A DNA stretch of 64,000 nucleotides, taken from Spirochaetota bacterium. Its GTDB lineage: Bacteria > Spirochaetota > UBA4802 > JAFGJZ01. The notes under the pieces are model-generated. The model did no database searches, was not told where the DNA came from, and saw nothing but the letters and a program-made list of their open reading frames with translations. The stretch covers positions 34,131 to 98,130 of the forward strand of contig JAQIBV010000031.1 in the NCBI GenBank assembly GCA_027858855.1. The letters are read 5' to 3'. The translations under genes and the position numbers were made by a program. Shown here piece after piece: positions 26,333 through 35,826 of this stretch. How positions within the stretch are numbered: position 1 is the stretch's first letter; every line of letters starts with the position of its first letter.

Positions 26333-27205
26333 ATGACAATGGAAAATCAGCTTCAACAGGTAATTGAAGATTGTGTAAAACTGAGCGAAGAGATCTATCT
26401 TGGCTCAGATAAAGAGGATATCGAAAAATCGCTTGAAAAGCTTGTTCGTGTTTACGAGAATATAGAAACTGGGGCTGATGAACATGATGTTGCTCCACTT
26501 TTCGAATCGCTGCTGAATACCTTTAATGCCGAGTTCTGTTCTCTGTATTCACAGCTGAGTTATAGCGAAAATGGTGAGCAACACTTCTACTGTGTGGGTG
26601 AACCTTTTATTACCGATAGTATAAAAGCAGAGGATTTTTCTAACATTAATACCGGAACCGTCCACTCGCGCCAGTTGCAGACAGATAGCGGAACCTTTCT
26701 TCTCTATTACTTTAGTATTCAGGAAGAACAGTCTGTTTTAGAGTTTATTTCCATAACCTCCTCCCCATTCTCGACTGAACTATTTTTCCGTGAGTTCACC
26801 GAAAAACTGTATAGTCTTGTTCTAATGATTAGAAACAAAAGCTATGACTACACCTACTACAATGAAAAATTCGGTCAGCAGTTAAACAGTTATTCCAGCG
26901 ATCTGTTTCTCTTCTATTACAATTTTAAAAATCTATATAAAATTTTTAATCATCTGGGTATCGATACAGTAGAGGATATTTCAGAATATATTCTTTCTCG
27001 GCTAAAAGACAAATACAACGATTCAATCTTCATTTATCAACTTTCTCTTGAAAAGATCTGTGTCTTTTTTGAAAATGAGACAGAGGATAAGCGTATCATC
27101 TTTGAATATAACGAAACCCCCATTCCCTATAAAATGAAACGAGTTCTTGTTAAAGGATCTTCAAAATTTGACAAACTGATCGATTTTATTGCAGAAAATC
27201 AGTAG
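26333..27205 (+). CDS. GAF-like signalling protein of unknown function
   Basis: About 290 residues from ATG 26333, chosen because GGAG lies upstream at good spacing. Residues 35-170 have a GAF-like layout (PLFESLLNTFNAEFCSLYSQ.., then a beta-rich stretch). The C-terminal part (SRLKDKYNDSIFIYQLSLEKICVFFENE) resembles a degenerate GGDEF or cyclase domain without catalytic motifs. It lies 40 bases after folC but is probably unrelated functionally. It converges on rpoD with the hairpin repeats between them. Confidence 0.5.
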   Translation: MTMENQLQQVIEDCVKLSEEIYLGSDKEDIEKSLEKLVRVYENIETGADEHDVAPLFESLLNTFNAEFCSLYSQLSYSENGEQHFYCVGEPFITDSIKAEDFSNINTGTVHSRQLQTDSGTFLLYYFSIQEEQSVLEFISITSSPFSTELFFREFTEKLYSLVLMIRNKSYDYTYYNEKFGQQLNSYSSDLFLFYYNFKNLYKIFNHLGIDTVEDISEYILSRLKDKYNDSIFIYQLSLEKICVFFENETEDKRIIFEYNETPIPYKMKRVLVKGSSKFDKLIDFIAENQ

Positions 27206-27269
27206 TAGAAGCTTTACGGTTTCCCGCAAATTTCGCTTTGTTTCAAAGAAAATTTTCCTCACAAGGCTT

Positions 27270-27391
27270 GAAAAAGCGCCCAATATAATCGCTTTGAAGA
27301 CAGCGATTATATTGGTTCATGGAGAATTTTTCTCGCTATCTCTCGAAAAAACGCTCAATATAATCGCTTTAAAGACAGCGATTCTATTGGC
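27270..27391. repeat. Two tandem hairpin repeats with constant core and variable arms
   Basis: Unit 1: arms CCAATATAATCGCT (27280-27293) and AGCGATTATATTGG (27302-27315) around TTGAAGAC, 14 perfect pairs. Unit 2: CAATATAATCGCT (27356-27368) and AGCGATTCTATTG (27377-27389) around TTAAAGAC, one mismatch. Each unit is preceded by GAAAAARCGC. Related units on the other strand occur at 63784-63920. They sit between convergent genes and may act as a terminator for both. Confidence 0.7.
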
Positions 27392-29188
27392 TTATATGTA
27401 TTCTAAATAATCTTTAAGTTTGCGTGAGCGGGTTGGGTGGCGGAGGCGGCGGAGGGCTTTGGCCTCGATCTGTCGAATCCGTTCACGTGTTACATTGAAT
27501 ACGTATCCAACCTCTTCCAGTGTATGCTGATAACCGTCCTCAAGGCCGAAGCGCATGCGAATAACTCGCTTTTCTCGTTCGGGCAGTGTGCTTAGAACTT
27601 TGTTGATATGTTCTGTTAAAAGCTGATAGGCTGCTGCATTTGCTGGTGAATCGACATCCTTATCTTCGATAAAGTCACCAAGAAGAGAGTCTTCCTCTTC
27701 GCCCACCGGAGTCTCAAGAGAGATAGGTTCACGCGCTACGTTTTTAACAGCTTTTACCTTGGCAACAGGCCATCCTAAACGGTCGGCCAGCTCTTCGGGT
27801 ATCGGCTCACGGCCGAACTCCTGCTGAAACAGGCGTGTCTCGCGGGTAATCTTGTTTATCTGCTCAATCATGTGTACCGGAACACGGATAGTCCGTGCCT
27901 GATCTGAAATAGCACGTGTAATTGCCTGACGGATCCACCAGGTTGCGTATGTCGAAAATTTATAACCTTTACGATATTCGAATTTATCTACGGCCTTTAT
28001 CAGACCGATGTTACCTTCCTGAATAAGGTCAAAAAAGTGCATTCCGCGGTTTGCGTATTTTTTAGCGATAGAGACAACCAGTCTCAGGTTTGCATTAATA
28101 AGCTGTTTTTTAGCCACAGAGATTTTTCTTTGTCCAAGAAAAATCTGTTTTCCCCACTCCAGAATGTCATCAGCATTTGTACCGGCTTCCTGCTCAATAC
28201 GACGAATCTTACGCTCGTTGTTTCGGATGTCTTTTACTATCTCATGGAGTATTTCTGGATCTTTAATCTTGTATTTAGAGAGAATCTCGTCCATCTCTTC
28301 ATTCTTCTCAATTTTTCGGGCATCATGTTTTATGTTCTTAATGTCGGTATCATATTTACGTTCGATATCACGGAAAAATTTCTTGGTATCTTTAATTCGA
28401 GACACCATCGACTGAATTTTGGACGACAGCTTGTTTATCTCATTTTCGTGAATTTCAATGGCCTTGATATGTTTAACAATGACTTCATACGATTTGGTGT
28501 ACTGCTCTTCAGCCTTTTTAATAGTCTCTTCATCAATGTCGGTTTTCTTCAGACGTGTCATCGCCTGAATCATCAGTTTGTCTTCTTTTACGATTACTTC
28601 CATATTCGAGTAGTAGCGCTCTTCAAGAGCCTTCATATCAAATGATGAAAAATAGTAGAGCCGGTTAATCTTTAACAGGTCAGTCAGTTTCATCTTACCC
28701 TGTTTAACCTTCGGGTAATTTTTTATAAGGTCGTTTATAAGAAGTGTCGAGCGGATTACAGCCTCTTCGATAAGAATTTCACCCTCTTCTATCTTCTTGG
28801 CAAGATCGACCTCTTCTTCTCCTGAAAGAAGTGAAACCTTTCCAATTTCTCGAAGATAAAGGCGTATTGGGTCGTCTACACCGGATTCATCTTTTTTCTT
28901 GGCCGCTTTCTTTGCGCCCTTAGCCGCCTTCTTTTTAACTACAGGTTTCTTTTCAAGAATTGCACCGACTTCAGCCAGAACAGTACCTTTTCGGGTAGAC
29001 TCTTCGACAACTTCGATACCAAGCTGATTGATTAATATAAAAACATCATCGATCTTATCAGAATTGAGTAGCTTATCAGGCAAAATATCGTTAATTTCAT
29101 CATAGGTAATTTCACCGTTTGTCTTACCCAGATTAACCAACTTCTGAATTTCGGCATTCGAATCCAAAGCTATATCACTCTTGCTCAT
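27392..29188 (-). CDS. rpoD: Primary sigma factor (sigma-70, RpoD)
   Basis: About 598 residues from ATG 29188, chosen because AGAGG precedes it; a longer frame to 29221 lacks a site. All regions are seen in order: region 1.1, a Lys/Ala-rich linker, region 1.2 ([21 protein letters not shown]), a long non-conserved insert, region 2 ([42 protein letters not shown].., [13 protein letters not shown]), region 3, and region 4 ([11 protein letters not shown].., [31 protein letters not shown]). It directs RNA polymerase to housekeeping promoters. It lies downstream of dnaG, 250 bases apart, as in the macromolecular synthesis operon. Confidence 0.98.
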   Translation of the reverse strand: MSKSDIALDSNAEIQKLVNLGKTNGEITYDEINDILPDKLLNSDKIDDVFILINQLGIEVVEESTRKGTVLAEVGAILEKKPVVKKKAAKGAKKAAKKKDESGVDDPIRLYLREIGKVSLLSGEEEVDLAKKIEEGEILIEEAVIRSTLLINDLIKNYPKVKQGKMKLTDLLKINRLYYFSSFDMKALEERYYSNMEVIVKEDKLMIQAMTRLKKTDIDEETIKKAEEQYTKSYEVIVKHIKAIEIHENEINKLSSKIQSMVSRIKDTKKFFRDIERKYDTDIKNIKHDARKIEKNEEMDEILSKYKIKDPEILHEIVKDIRNNERKIRRIEQEAGTNADDILEWGKQIFLGQRKISVAKKQLINANLRLVVSIAKKYANRGMHFFDLIQEGNIGLIKAVDKFEYRKGYKFSTYATWWIRQAITRAISDQARTIRVPVHMIEQINKITRETRLFQQEFGREPIPEELADRLGWPVAKVKAVKNVAREPISLETPVGEEEDSLLGDFIEDKDVDSPANAAAYQLLTEHINKVLSTLPEREKRVIRMRFGLEDGYQHTLEEVGYVFNVTRERIRQIEAKALRRLRHPTRSRKLKDYLEYI

Positions 29189-29333
29189 AATACCTCTTTT
29201 TTTTTGATAGTGCGCCTTCAAGAAACAGACTTTGCAATGCTTTATCGCTTAATTTGTCTCTTTTAAGCATTCTGTATTTTTATACGGTTATTTTGATACA
29301 GTTTCAGGTGTTATGTTACCGTTTGTCTTTTTA

Positions 29334-29351
29334 GCACACGCTCTGGTGTGC
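29334..29351. repeat. Small hairpin between dnaG and rpoD
   Basis: GCACAC, loop GCTCTG, GTGTGC. No T-run on either side. It may mark a processing or weak termination site between dnaG and rpoD. The rest of this 250-base gap has no gene; the rpoD promoter may be here. Confidence 0.35.
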
Positions 29352-29437
29352 GTTTTGCGGTTTCACCCTCTGTAAAAAAACCGGTATTAGAATATTGTTC
29401 TTTTGTTTTATTGTTCTTTTATCGCAGCTATCTGTTT

Positions 29438-31285
29438 CTATCTGTTTTTTGCTACAAAAGAAAAAGAATTTTTACTGTAAATATAACTCGATAGTTTATC
29501 CTTTTCGCGTCTCCAGATATCAATTTCCGTTAATATTCTTGAACTGTCCGTGCTTGTAGCACATTTTCTTAATAACTGATTAAAATGAGCTAGCTTCATA
29601 TCAATTGAGTGAATCTTCATGTTCAGATATATCTCTGTATATGCCGACTCCGGGTTTTCTATTACATAATCGGCAGATAAACGTTCAGAAAGAAATTGCT
29701 TTTCGCGTTCACCCTCAATAAAATCAAAAATTTTTTCAGTTGTAATGGCGTCATCATGTTCATATAAATCAAAAATTTTGTTTACTAAACCTTTTAAAAA
29801 CTGATCATCTATTTCAAACTCCTGAAAATCAATCATCGATTTTTCAATCAGATCAGGATAATTCAGCATAAGTATTATCAGTTCTTCAACTGACTTTTGC
29901 ACAAAACTCTTCTGTTTTGTGGGTGCTACATTCACAGTTGCCACCGGTTTTGTACCCCGGTATTTCTGATAGTCCAACTCTATTGTGTCAACCCTGGCTT
30001 CCAGAAGTTGAGCGATAATTTTTATCGCATTATTTTTCTCAGACTCAAATTCATACTCTTTTAATATTGCAAACATCTCCCGCAAAATGAGTGGCCGCTC
30101 TTTGAACCTGTTTTTTTCAAAGTGGTCACGCAGCATGAACTCTACTGGTTCACACGCTGTGTCTACATGCATCAGCAGTTTGCGAGCACCATATTTCTGA
30201 ATATAATCAAATGGATCGCCTTCGGGTATCGATCCAATACGGATTGCGGCATTGTAATCATGTGATGTCGAAACTGTACGTAGCGCCGCCTTTGTTCCCG
30301 CGGTGTCTGAATCGAACAGAAGTACAATTTCAGCGCACATGCGTGAAAGCATCTGTAGCTGGTTTTCGGTCAGAGCAGTTCCCAATGGAGCCACAACGTT
30401 TTTTATACCGGCCTGGTGGCAGCCTATTGCGTCCAGATACCCTTCAACCACAATGGCCCGGTTAAGCGATCGGATCTCTTCGGAAGCCCTGTGCAGACCA
30501 TACAGAACATTCCGTTTTGAAAAGAGACTGTTTTCTGCCGAATTCAGATACTTTGGTAACGAATCGTCCAGCACTCTTCCGCCGAAACCAACACAGTTAC
30601 CTGCCTGATTGCGAATCGGGAATATCAGCCTGTTTCGGAACTGATCATAATAGCGGTTAGTCTCTTTTTTCCAACCTAAAACTCCGCTTTCGTGCCCCTC
30701 TTTAAGAGATATCCCTTTGGAATCGAGCCGGTTTTTCATGAACTCCCAGCTGTCGGGAGCAAAACCCAACTCGAAATCGATTACCGCTTCGTCACTGACT
30801 CCACGTTTCTGTAAATAGCCAACAGCAGGTGAATCTTTAAGGTTCTGCTGAAAACTTCGAGCTGCGTAATCGAGTATACGATAAAGCCGTGAACGGTAAT
30901 CTGCCTCGGGATCATTTTTTTTGGGTAAATCAAAGCCAATAATATCGGCGACAATCTCTACACTTCTTGGGAAATTAACTCTTTCAATCTTCTGTACAAA
31001 GGTAAATACGTTTCCACCCTCATGACATCCAAAACAGTGAAAAATCTGTTTGGCAGGTGAAATTGTAAACGACGGCGTCTTCTCTTTGTGAAACGGACAG
31101 AGTGCAAGGAGGTTATCACCGCGTTTTTGCATCGCGGGAATGTACCGAGCAATAATATGTTCAATGCGCGCAGAGGCACGCAGTCTGTCCAACGTCTCTT
31201 GTGAAAACCCCAATATTCTATGCGCCCTGTTTATAGTTTTTACAGACAAAAAACGGAGACAACAACATCCGCTTTTCCTTTGCAT
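29438..31285 (-). CDS. dnaG: DNA primase
   Basis: 615 residues. DnaG makes RNA primers at the replication fork. Seen: zinc finger CPFHKEKTPSF..FHCFGCHEGG, the RNA-polymerase domain, the TOPRIM core (VVEGYLDAIGCHQAG.., LLFDSDTAGTKAA) and a C-terminal DnaB-interacting helical region. The start is uncertain: ATG 31285 adds about 25 residues before the usual beginning near GFSQETLDRLRASARIE, where TTG may be the true start. Confidence 0.96.
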   Translation of the reverse strand: MQRKSGCCCLRFLSVKTINRAHRILGFSQETLDRLRASARIEHIIARYIPAMQKRGDNLLALCPFHKEKTPSFTISPAKQIFHCFGCHEGGNVFTFVQKIERVNFPRSVEIVADIIGFDLPKKNDPEADYRSRLYRILDYAARSFQQNLKDSPAVGYLQKRGVSDEAVIDFELGFAPDSWEFMKNRLDSKGISLKEGHESGVLGWKKETNRYYDQFRNRLIFPIRNQAGNCVGFGGRVLDDSLPKYLNSAENSLFSKRNVLYGLHRASEEIRSLNRAIVVEGYLDAIGCHQAGIKNVVAPLGTALTENQLQMLSRMCAEIVLLFDSDTAGTKAALRTVSTSHDYNAAIRIGSIPEGDPFDYIQKYGARKLLMHVDTACEPVEFMLRDHFEKNRFKERPLILREMFAILKEYEFESEKNNAIKIIAQLLEARVDTIELDYQKYRGTKPVATVNVAPTKQKSFVQKSVEELIILMLNYPDLIEKSMIDFQEFEIDDQFLKGLVNKIFDLYEHDDAITTEKIFDFIEGEREKQFLSERLSADYVIENPESAYTEIYLNMKIHSIDMKLAHFNQLLRKCATSTDSSRILTEIDIWRREKDKLSSYIYSKNSFSFVAKNR

Positions 31286-31501
31286 TAAAATGAAAAAAGA
31301 CAGACATTAAACACTTTTTATTAGTACTGTTTAAAAAATTATTCCGATATACTAAATAGCAGCGTTTTGATTTTATCTGATTAAAATATTTTAATGTACA
31401 CTCATAACAATACCCTGTTATTTGTGAACTATTTTTTTAGTTTATGTAAAAAATTATCCATTATATATGGATAATTATATCTATCATTCCCGGAGAACTA
31501 A

Positions 31502-32533
31502 ATGAAACACCTTTTATCTGCTCTTTTATTACTAATGCTCGCATCTTGTTTAAATTTACACAAAAAAGAAGATTCTTCTGCATCATCATCCGAATCCGTG
31601 TCAGTATCGGAAACTGAACCGATATTATCAGCCGAATCTCGAAGTGAAAGCTATGATTTTCCTGAGTTTTACAAGGGTATATACCTTAATGTCAACACAG
31701 GTCGCAATAATGCGTTGCTTAATGACTATATTAAAAAAAGCAGGGAGTCCGGCATTAATACATTTGTTGTTGATGTGCAAAGAGGCCGTCGTGATACCTG
31801 CGAAATACCTGAGTCTCATGTTAGATTGATGAAGGATAACGGGATACATCCTGTAGCTCGTATAGTATGTTTTGATCAGGGGATAACCAGGTTGCCCATA
31901 AATCCGGAAAAACTCGAAAGAATATATAAAATAACAGAGAATACCGCCAAAGCCGGTTTTAAGGAGATTCAGTTTGACTATATCCGTTTTGCCGACAGAT
32001 CCACCACAATTATAGACGGAAAATCTGTAAAGATGAGCCATGTCGAAAAATATGATTTTATTCAGAATCTTTTAAAAACTGCCCGCGCTCGCATCAAAGA
32101 TTATGATGTTCGGATAGCAGCCGATGTTTTCGGACGTATTCCATGGCTTTCAGCGGAGCGTCACGACACGATTGGTCAAAAAATGGAAAACTTTGACAAG
32201 GTTTGTGATGTAATTTTGCCCATGGCCTACCCATCGCATTACTGGAACGATCGCGCAAATGGTAAAAACTATATTGCCTTGCCGTACAAGACCGTATTTA
32301 AGACCTCTGTAATGGCACGCGAAAAAACAGAACGCGCTCTTATTGTAAGCTGGATACAGGCCTTTCAGCTAAAGATCAAACCATCGGGCTTAACCTATGC
32401 TCAATACATAGAAGAGCAGATACGCGCCTGTCACGACGCCGAAATCGAAGGTTTCATAATGTGGAACGCAAGACAGGATTACCGTGTACCCTTTGAAGTT
32501 ATGAAGAGTTACTACAGTGTCGAAACTGACTGA
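31502..32533 (+). CDS. DUF4015 glycosyl-hydrolase-like lipoprotein
   Basis: 343 residues. A signal peptide ends in the lipobox LASC (Cys at 16), followed by a Ser-rich linker to about residue 50. The rest is a TIM-barrel-like domain of the DUF4015 type: GIYLNVNTGRNNALLNDYIKKSRESGINTFVVDVQ, FKEIQFDYIRFADR with acidic residues at the strand end, RIAADVFGRIPW, and CDVILPMAYPSHYW. The family is a putative glycoside hydrolase; substrate unknown. The ATG at 31502 follows GGAG. It is single-gene and convergent with the VWA lipoprotein. Confidence 0.82.
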   Translation: MKHLLSALLLLMLASCLNLHKKEDSSASSSESVSVSETEPILSAESRSESYDFPEFYKGIYLNVNTGRNNALLNDYIKKSRESGINTFVVDVQRGRRDTCEIPESHVRLMKDNGIHPVARIVCFDQGITRLPINPEKLERIYKITENTAKAGFKEIQFDYIRFADRSTTIIDGKSVKMSHVEKYDFIQNLLKTARARIKDYDVRIAADVFGRIPWLSAERHDTIGQKMENFDKVCDVILPMAYPSHYWNDRANGKNYIALPYKTVFKTSVMAREKTERALIVSWIQAFQLKIKPSGLTYAQYIEEQIRACHDAEIEGFIMWNARQDYRVPFEVMKSYYSVETD

Positions 32534-32642
32534 TTGCTACATTGCTATTCTGCCCAGATACAAGACACGATGACACATACATGATCTGCCCCATTCATGT
32601 AAATGGCATATACATAACGAACTTAAAATTACTTAAACTGTC

Positions 32643-32730
32643 ATTCCGGCCTCTGTGCCGGAATCTCTGCTGAGAATTAATCAATACCCGAGATTCCTGC
32701 ATCCGCAGGAATCTCGGGTATTGATTAATT
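32643..32730. repeat. REP-like palindrome pair
   Basis: First ATTCCGGC (32643-32650), CTCTGT, GCCGGAAT. Then a 26-base perfect stem (32675-32700 with 32705-32730) around loop ATCC, with core GATTCCTGC/GCAGGAATC. The two palindromes share the ATTCC(G/T)GC element and look like a REP-type unit. They lie in the gap between convergent genes. Confidence 0.75.
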
Positions 32731-32745
32731 GCAATTGCAAACAAA

Positions 32746-32769
32746 AAAGGCCGCCCAAGGGCGGCCTTT
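32746..32769. terminator. Bidirectional intrinsic terminator
   Basis: AAAGGCCGCC (32746-32755), CAAG, GGCGGCCTTT (32760-32769), with an A-run before and a short T-run at the end, so it can work on both strands. It separates the convergent DUF4015 and VWA genes. Confidence 0.85.
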
Positions 32770-32793
32770 AGAATAAGCTTTACTGTACAACAG

Positions 32794-33873
32794 TTACCAG
32801 GTAGTGTTAATCAAAACAAACTGAACTGCGTTGTCTGCCATGATTTCTTCAGCATCTGATGCACCAACCAGTTTTTCATTTGCTTTATCACCGCCTTCCC
32901 ATGCAGTATCTGTACGACCGTCATAAGTCGTATCCGAGTCAATTGGTTCAGCATCTGTAATCGCGATAAGCATACGGTTATCACTTGCTGTAAAATCAGC
33001 ATTGTCTTTAAATGCGTCAATTATAGTATAGATACCACCATAAAGTGATTCAGGAAGGTCACAACCACCAGAAGCTCCTAAGTCGTTAACGTATGTATTT
33101 AGATCAGTTTCACTGCTAGAAAAATCGTCCATCCATGTGTACGCTGCATCAGTACCACCCTCGCAGTGATAATTACCAGGTGTTCCAGAAGCATCCTTGT
33201 ATTCAGCAATAAGAACTTTACCACCAGCTTTAGTAACTTCGGCAACAATATCAGCTACATCATCTTTTACACCGGAAATAGACGTGCTCATAGATCCCGT
33301 TGTGTCAATAAGGATAATAACTGTTTGAGAATCAGTATCATCATCCTGTTGTGCTGCGATCTGATCAACACATTGCTTACCTGCATCTTCGCCATCAACA
33401 CCTGAGATTACTATAGGTTCTTTAACTTTTTTTGCAGCTTCTGCTGGAGCAGTACCATCCGCAGCGGCTGCAACCGGAGAGTCATCAGCAGGTTCAGTTT
33501 TTTCTTCTGATACAGCATCAGAACAGGTGGTAAGTGTAGGTAACTCTACTCCAACTTTATCAAGAATGCTTGATGTACCTTCCCAGAGATCTGAAAATAA
33601 TTCTGAACCGGGCTTACCACCTTTTTCAAGATCTTCAGAAGTAGCTTCATCGAATTCCTTTGCATTGTCCGATTCATACTTGCCGACCTTGTTTGTTGAC
33701 CATTTGATAGCCGGATCAACACAAAGTATGTTCTCATCTTTATCAGCGTAGTCTGCGTCTTTGAACGGGCTTGCTGCATCTTTAACCGCATCTTCTACAG
33801 CATCGCATGAAGCAAAACCGATGAGTCCGAAAACCAGAAGAACCAACATAATGAGTGTGCTTTTTCGTTTCAT
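32794..33873 (-). CDS. VWA-domain lipoprotein
   Basis: 359 residues. Signal peptide with lipobox GFASC (Cys at 23). Residues 24-180 are acidic and low in complexity, with Ala, Glu, Asp and Pro. The VWA domain starts near 182: TVIILIDTTGSMSTS is the metal site (D-x-T-x-S type), followed by GASGGCDLPESLYGGI and MLIAITDAEPID. Cys residues at several places in the mature part (ILCVDPA, TTCSD, KQCVDQ, YHCEGG) could form disulfides. VWA domains bind protein ligands; the partner is unknown. AAGGGG precedes the ATG, and a hairpin lies in the leader. Confidence 0.8.
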   Translation of the reverse strand: MKRKSTLIMLVLLVFGLIGFASCDAVEDAVKDAASPFKDADYADKDENILCVDPAIKWSTNKVGKYESDNAKEFDEATSEDLEKGGKPGSELFSDLWEGTSSILDKVGVELPTLTTCSDAVSEEKTEPADDSPVAAAADGTAPAEAAKKVKEPIVISGVDGEDAGKQCVDQIAAQQDDDTDSQTVIILIDTTGSMSTSISGVKDDVADIVAEVTKAGGKVLIAEYKDASGTPGNYHCEGGTDAAYTWMDDFSSSETDLNTYVNDLGASGGCDLPESLYGGIYTIIDAFKDNADFTASDNRMLIAITDAEPIDSDTTYDGRTDTAWEGGDKANEKLVGASDAEEIMADNAVQFVLINTTW

Positions 33874-33900
33874 TAAATTTCCCCTTTAATTTAGTTTATT

Positions 33901-33924
33901 AAAAAAGTGGTTCGCCACTTTTTT
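33901..33924 (-). promoter_or_regulatory. Terminator-like hairpin in the leader of the VWA lipoprotein gene
   Basis: AAAAAAGTGG, loop TTCG on the plus strand (CGAA on the minus strand), CCACTTTTTT. The sequence is symmetrical, so on the minus strand it also reads as a stem followed by a T-run, 27 bases upstream of the ATG at 33873. If the promoter lies upstream of it, this could attenuate transcription. If not, it may end a transcript from elsewhere. Confidence 0.45.
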
Positions 33925-34230
33925 TACCTGTTAAAAAGACAGAAAACATTTTCATAGCAAATCTTAATAAAAAAAACAATAATTTCGTCATTTTCAAAAC
34001 GTTGTAATTCAATAAACTTATATCTGATAAAAAAGAAATTTATAATAGGTTAAATACAATAGCAATAAAAAAACGGAAATTGGGGGTAATATACTCTAAA
34101 AAAATTGCAGAAAATCTATATTCTGGTCTTTTGGGGGTTTTTTTAGGCTTTTGTATTTTTGTTCAACCGATTGCAAAGAAGAGAAAAAGATAAAACATAA
34201 ATTTTATGTTTTACTGTTGTAGGGCTTTTT

Positions 34231-34288
34231 AAACCTGAGTTTAATGATAGCAAATATCATTTTTGGTACTATCATTAAACTCAGGTTT
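34231..34288. terminator. Long hairpin after the MBL hydrolase gene
   Basis: 20-base perfect stem (34231-34250 with 34269-34288), beginning AAACCTGAG, around an 18-base loop that itself can fold. It lies 23 bases 3' of the minus-strand MBL gene and likely ends its transcript. The gap from 33925 to 34230 shows no gene; a TAAAACATA/TATGTTTTA palindrome lies near 34192. Confidence 0.75.
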
Positions 34289-34310
34289 ATCTGTATTCAT
34301 TAGTCAATTA

Positions 34311-35390
34311 TTACAGCTCGATACTTTCACCAATAACAGCTTCAACTATTTTGTCTGATGCATTCTGCTTTGCGGCTGCACTTCGAAGCCTGATGATTGG
34401 TTCACCAATTGGTTCGTCGGCAAGGTCGTAGGTGCCGTAGTGCATGGGGATCATGATTTTTGCATTAAGATCATTAAAACTGTCGAGTGCCTCTTCGGGG
34501 GTCATGTGTGAATCCTTCATTATGTAGGCCGGTTTATATGCTCCTATTGGTATCAGTGCATAATCAATTTGCGGAAAAATTTCTGCGAATTTTTTATAGA
34601 AATCAGCGTAGGCACTGTCGGCACCGAAATAGAGAATTTTGTTCTTTCCCTGGATCATGAAGCTACCCCATAAGGAGCGGTTCTCGTCACGTAACCAACG
34701 TTTGCTCCAGTGCTGGGTGGGTAAAAATGTAATAGTTATCGGGTGACTGAGATTATAGTTTTGATACCAACCAGCCTCGGTGTATTGCATTGCGGTAAGG
34801 TCTCCTGTAAGATCAGATGACATCTTGAGTGGAATTAGTGCATGAATATTGGGGTTATTTTTATAGATCTCTTTGAGTGTGTCAAGGTCCAGGTGGTCAC
34901 GGTGATTATGCGATATTAACAGATAGTCGATGTTTTTAAACATATCGGTGTTGCATGCGACACCCGTTTCGCGGGGAACAACAGTGGCTTTGCCGAAAAT
35001 TGGATCAGTCAGAATTGTGATTCCATCAATACGGATGAAAAAAGATGCGTGCCCAAGCCAAACTATGAGGTCTTTATCCGAGTCAATAAAACTGCTATTG
35101 AGGGTAACCTGCAGGCGAAATGTATCGCTCTTTTTCTCTTCGGCCTGGGGGTTTTTGCTGAATTTCCATTTTATTATGTCAAAAACCCCGGTTTCTCTGG
35201 TTGATTTCATGTTCATAAAACGGTCATTATCGGTTACCGGGTTCCCTGTAAAATCCGGTGTTATGAAAGGAAGGTCGGGATTAAACCGAAGTTTGTTTCG
35301 ATTAGTTGTAAAACTTTCGGCGATGAGGCTCTGCAATATAAATACAATTGGAAGTGCTGCAACCAGGGCTGTAATTTTAATAAGGTTCAT
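34311..35390 (-). CDS. MBL-fold hydrolase, NAPE-phospholipase D-like, membrane-anchored
   Basis: 359 residues with an N-terminal membrane anchor or signal (residues 6-24). The metallo-beta-lactamase domain carries the metal site SHNHRDHLDLDTL and the later LPTQHWSKRW, YFGADSAY and MIPMHYGTYDL, matching the family of UlaG and N-acylphosphatidylethanolamine phospholipase D. WLGHASFFIRIDG..LTDPIF starts the domain. Probable substrate is a phospholipid on the outer face of the inner membrane; not certain. It is a single gene with a terminator downstream. Confidence 0.85.
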   Translation of the reverse strand: MNLIKITALVAALPIVFILQSLIAESFTTNRNKLRFNPDLPFITPDFTGNPVTDNDRFMNMKSTRETGVFDIIKWKFSKNPQAEEKKSDTFRLQVTLNSSFIDSDKDLIVWLGHASFFIRIDGITILTDPIFGKATVVPRETGVACNTDMFKNIDYLLISHNHRDHLDLDTLKEIYKNNPNIHALIPLKMSSDLTGDLTAMQYTEAGWYQNYNLSHPITITFLPTQHWSKRWLRDENRSLWGSFMIQGKNKILYFGADSAYADFYKKFAEIFPQIDYALIPIGAYKPAYIMKDSHMTPEEALDSFNDLNAKIMIPMHYGTYDLADEPIGEPIIRLRSAAAKQNASDKIVEAVIGESIEL

Positions 35391-35414
35391 AGGTTTACCC
35401 GCTTTAGTTATATG

Positions 35415-35591
35415 AGGAACCTCTAATAATTAACTATTTATCAAGGAACTTGCCCTTGTAGGTTGTTCTTATCAGAACAATCCCTCGGGTAACACGAAAA
35501 ATTCCTTTAAAATAGGCACTTAAACAGTGTTACCTTCTGAGATTTAGAAATTTTTTTCAAAATTCTTTGGTAATTTTTCGAAGTTCCCTAT
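35415..35591. mobile_element. MITE-like element, intact copy (about 177 bp)
   Basis: Left end AGGAACCTCTAATAATTAAC and right end GGTAATTTTTCGAAGTTCCC are imperfect inverted repeats of about 20 bases. There is no gene inside. The interior contains a small palindrome TTGTTCT/AGAACAA and a block of about 60 bases shared with the element at 63601-64000. The mobilising transposase is not in the window. The 35592-35826 gap after it shows no gene. Confidence 0.75.
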
Positions 35592-35826
35592 AGATTTGTT
35601 GTACCGTTTAAGATTTTTTTGTTACAGCACGTAATAAAACGATCGTGATAGTTCTTGGCTTTTTTGATCCATTATGTTTTAAACATCTGATAGATTTTTA
35701 ATAGGACTATAAATTCGATACTGCGAAAAATGGCGATGAAATATAGTGTGAAAGAATGTATAAAAGATGTGTAATAAGTTTTTTCTCATCTTTTAGGCTA
35801 ATAGAATTTTAGACTTTTTCTGAATT

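Noticed and set aside
27270..27391. CRISPR array
   Set aside because: Only two units, each a self-complementary hairpin, without equal-length unrelated spacers and without cas genes.
28037..28645. 202-codon plus-strand frame inside rpoD
   Set aside because: Shadow of rpoD: Phe- and Leu-rich translation of the antisense strand of the charged insert region, with no ribosome site.
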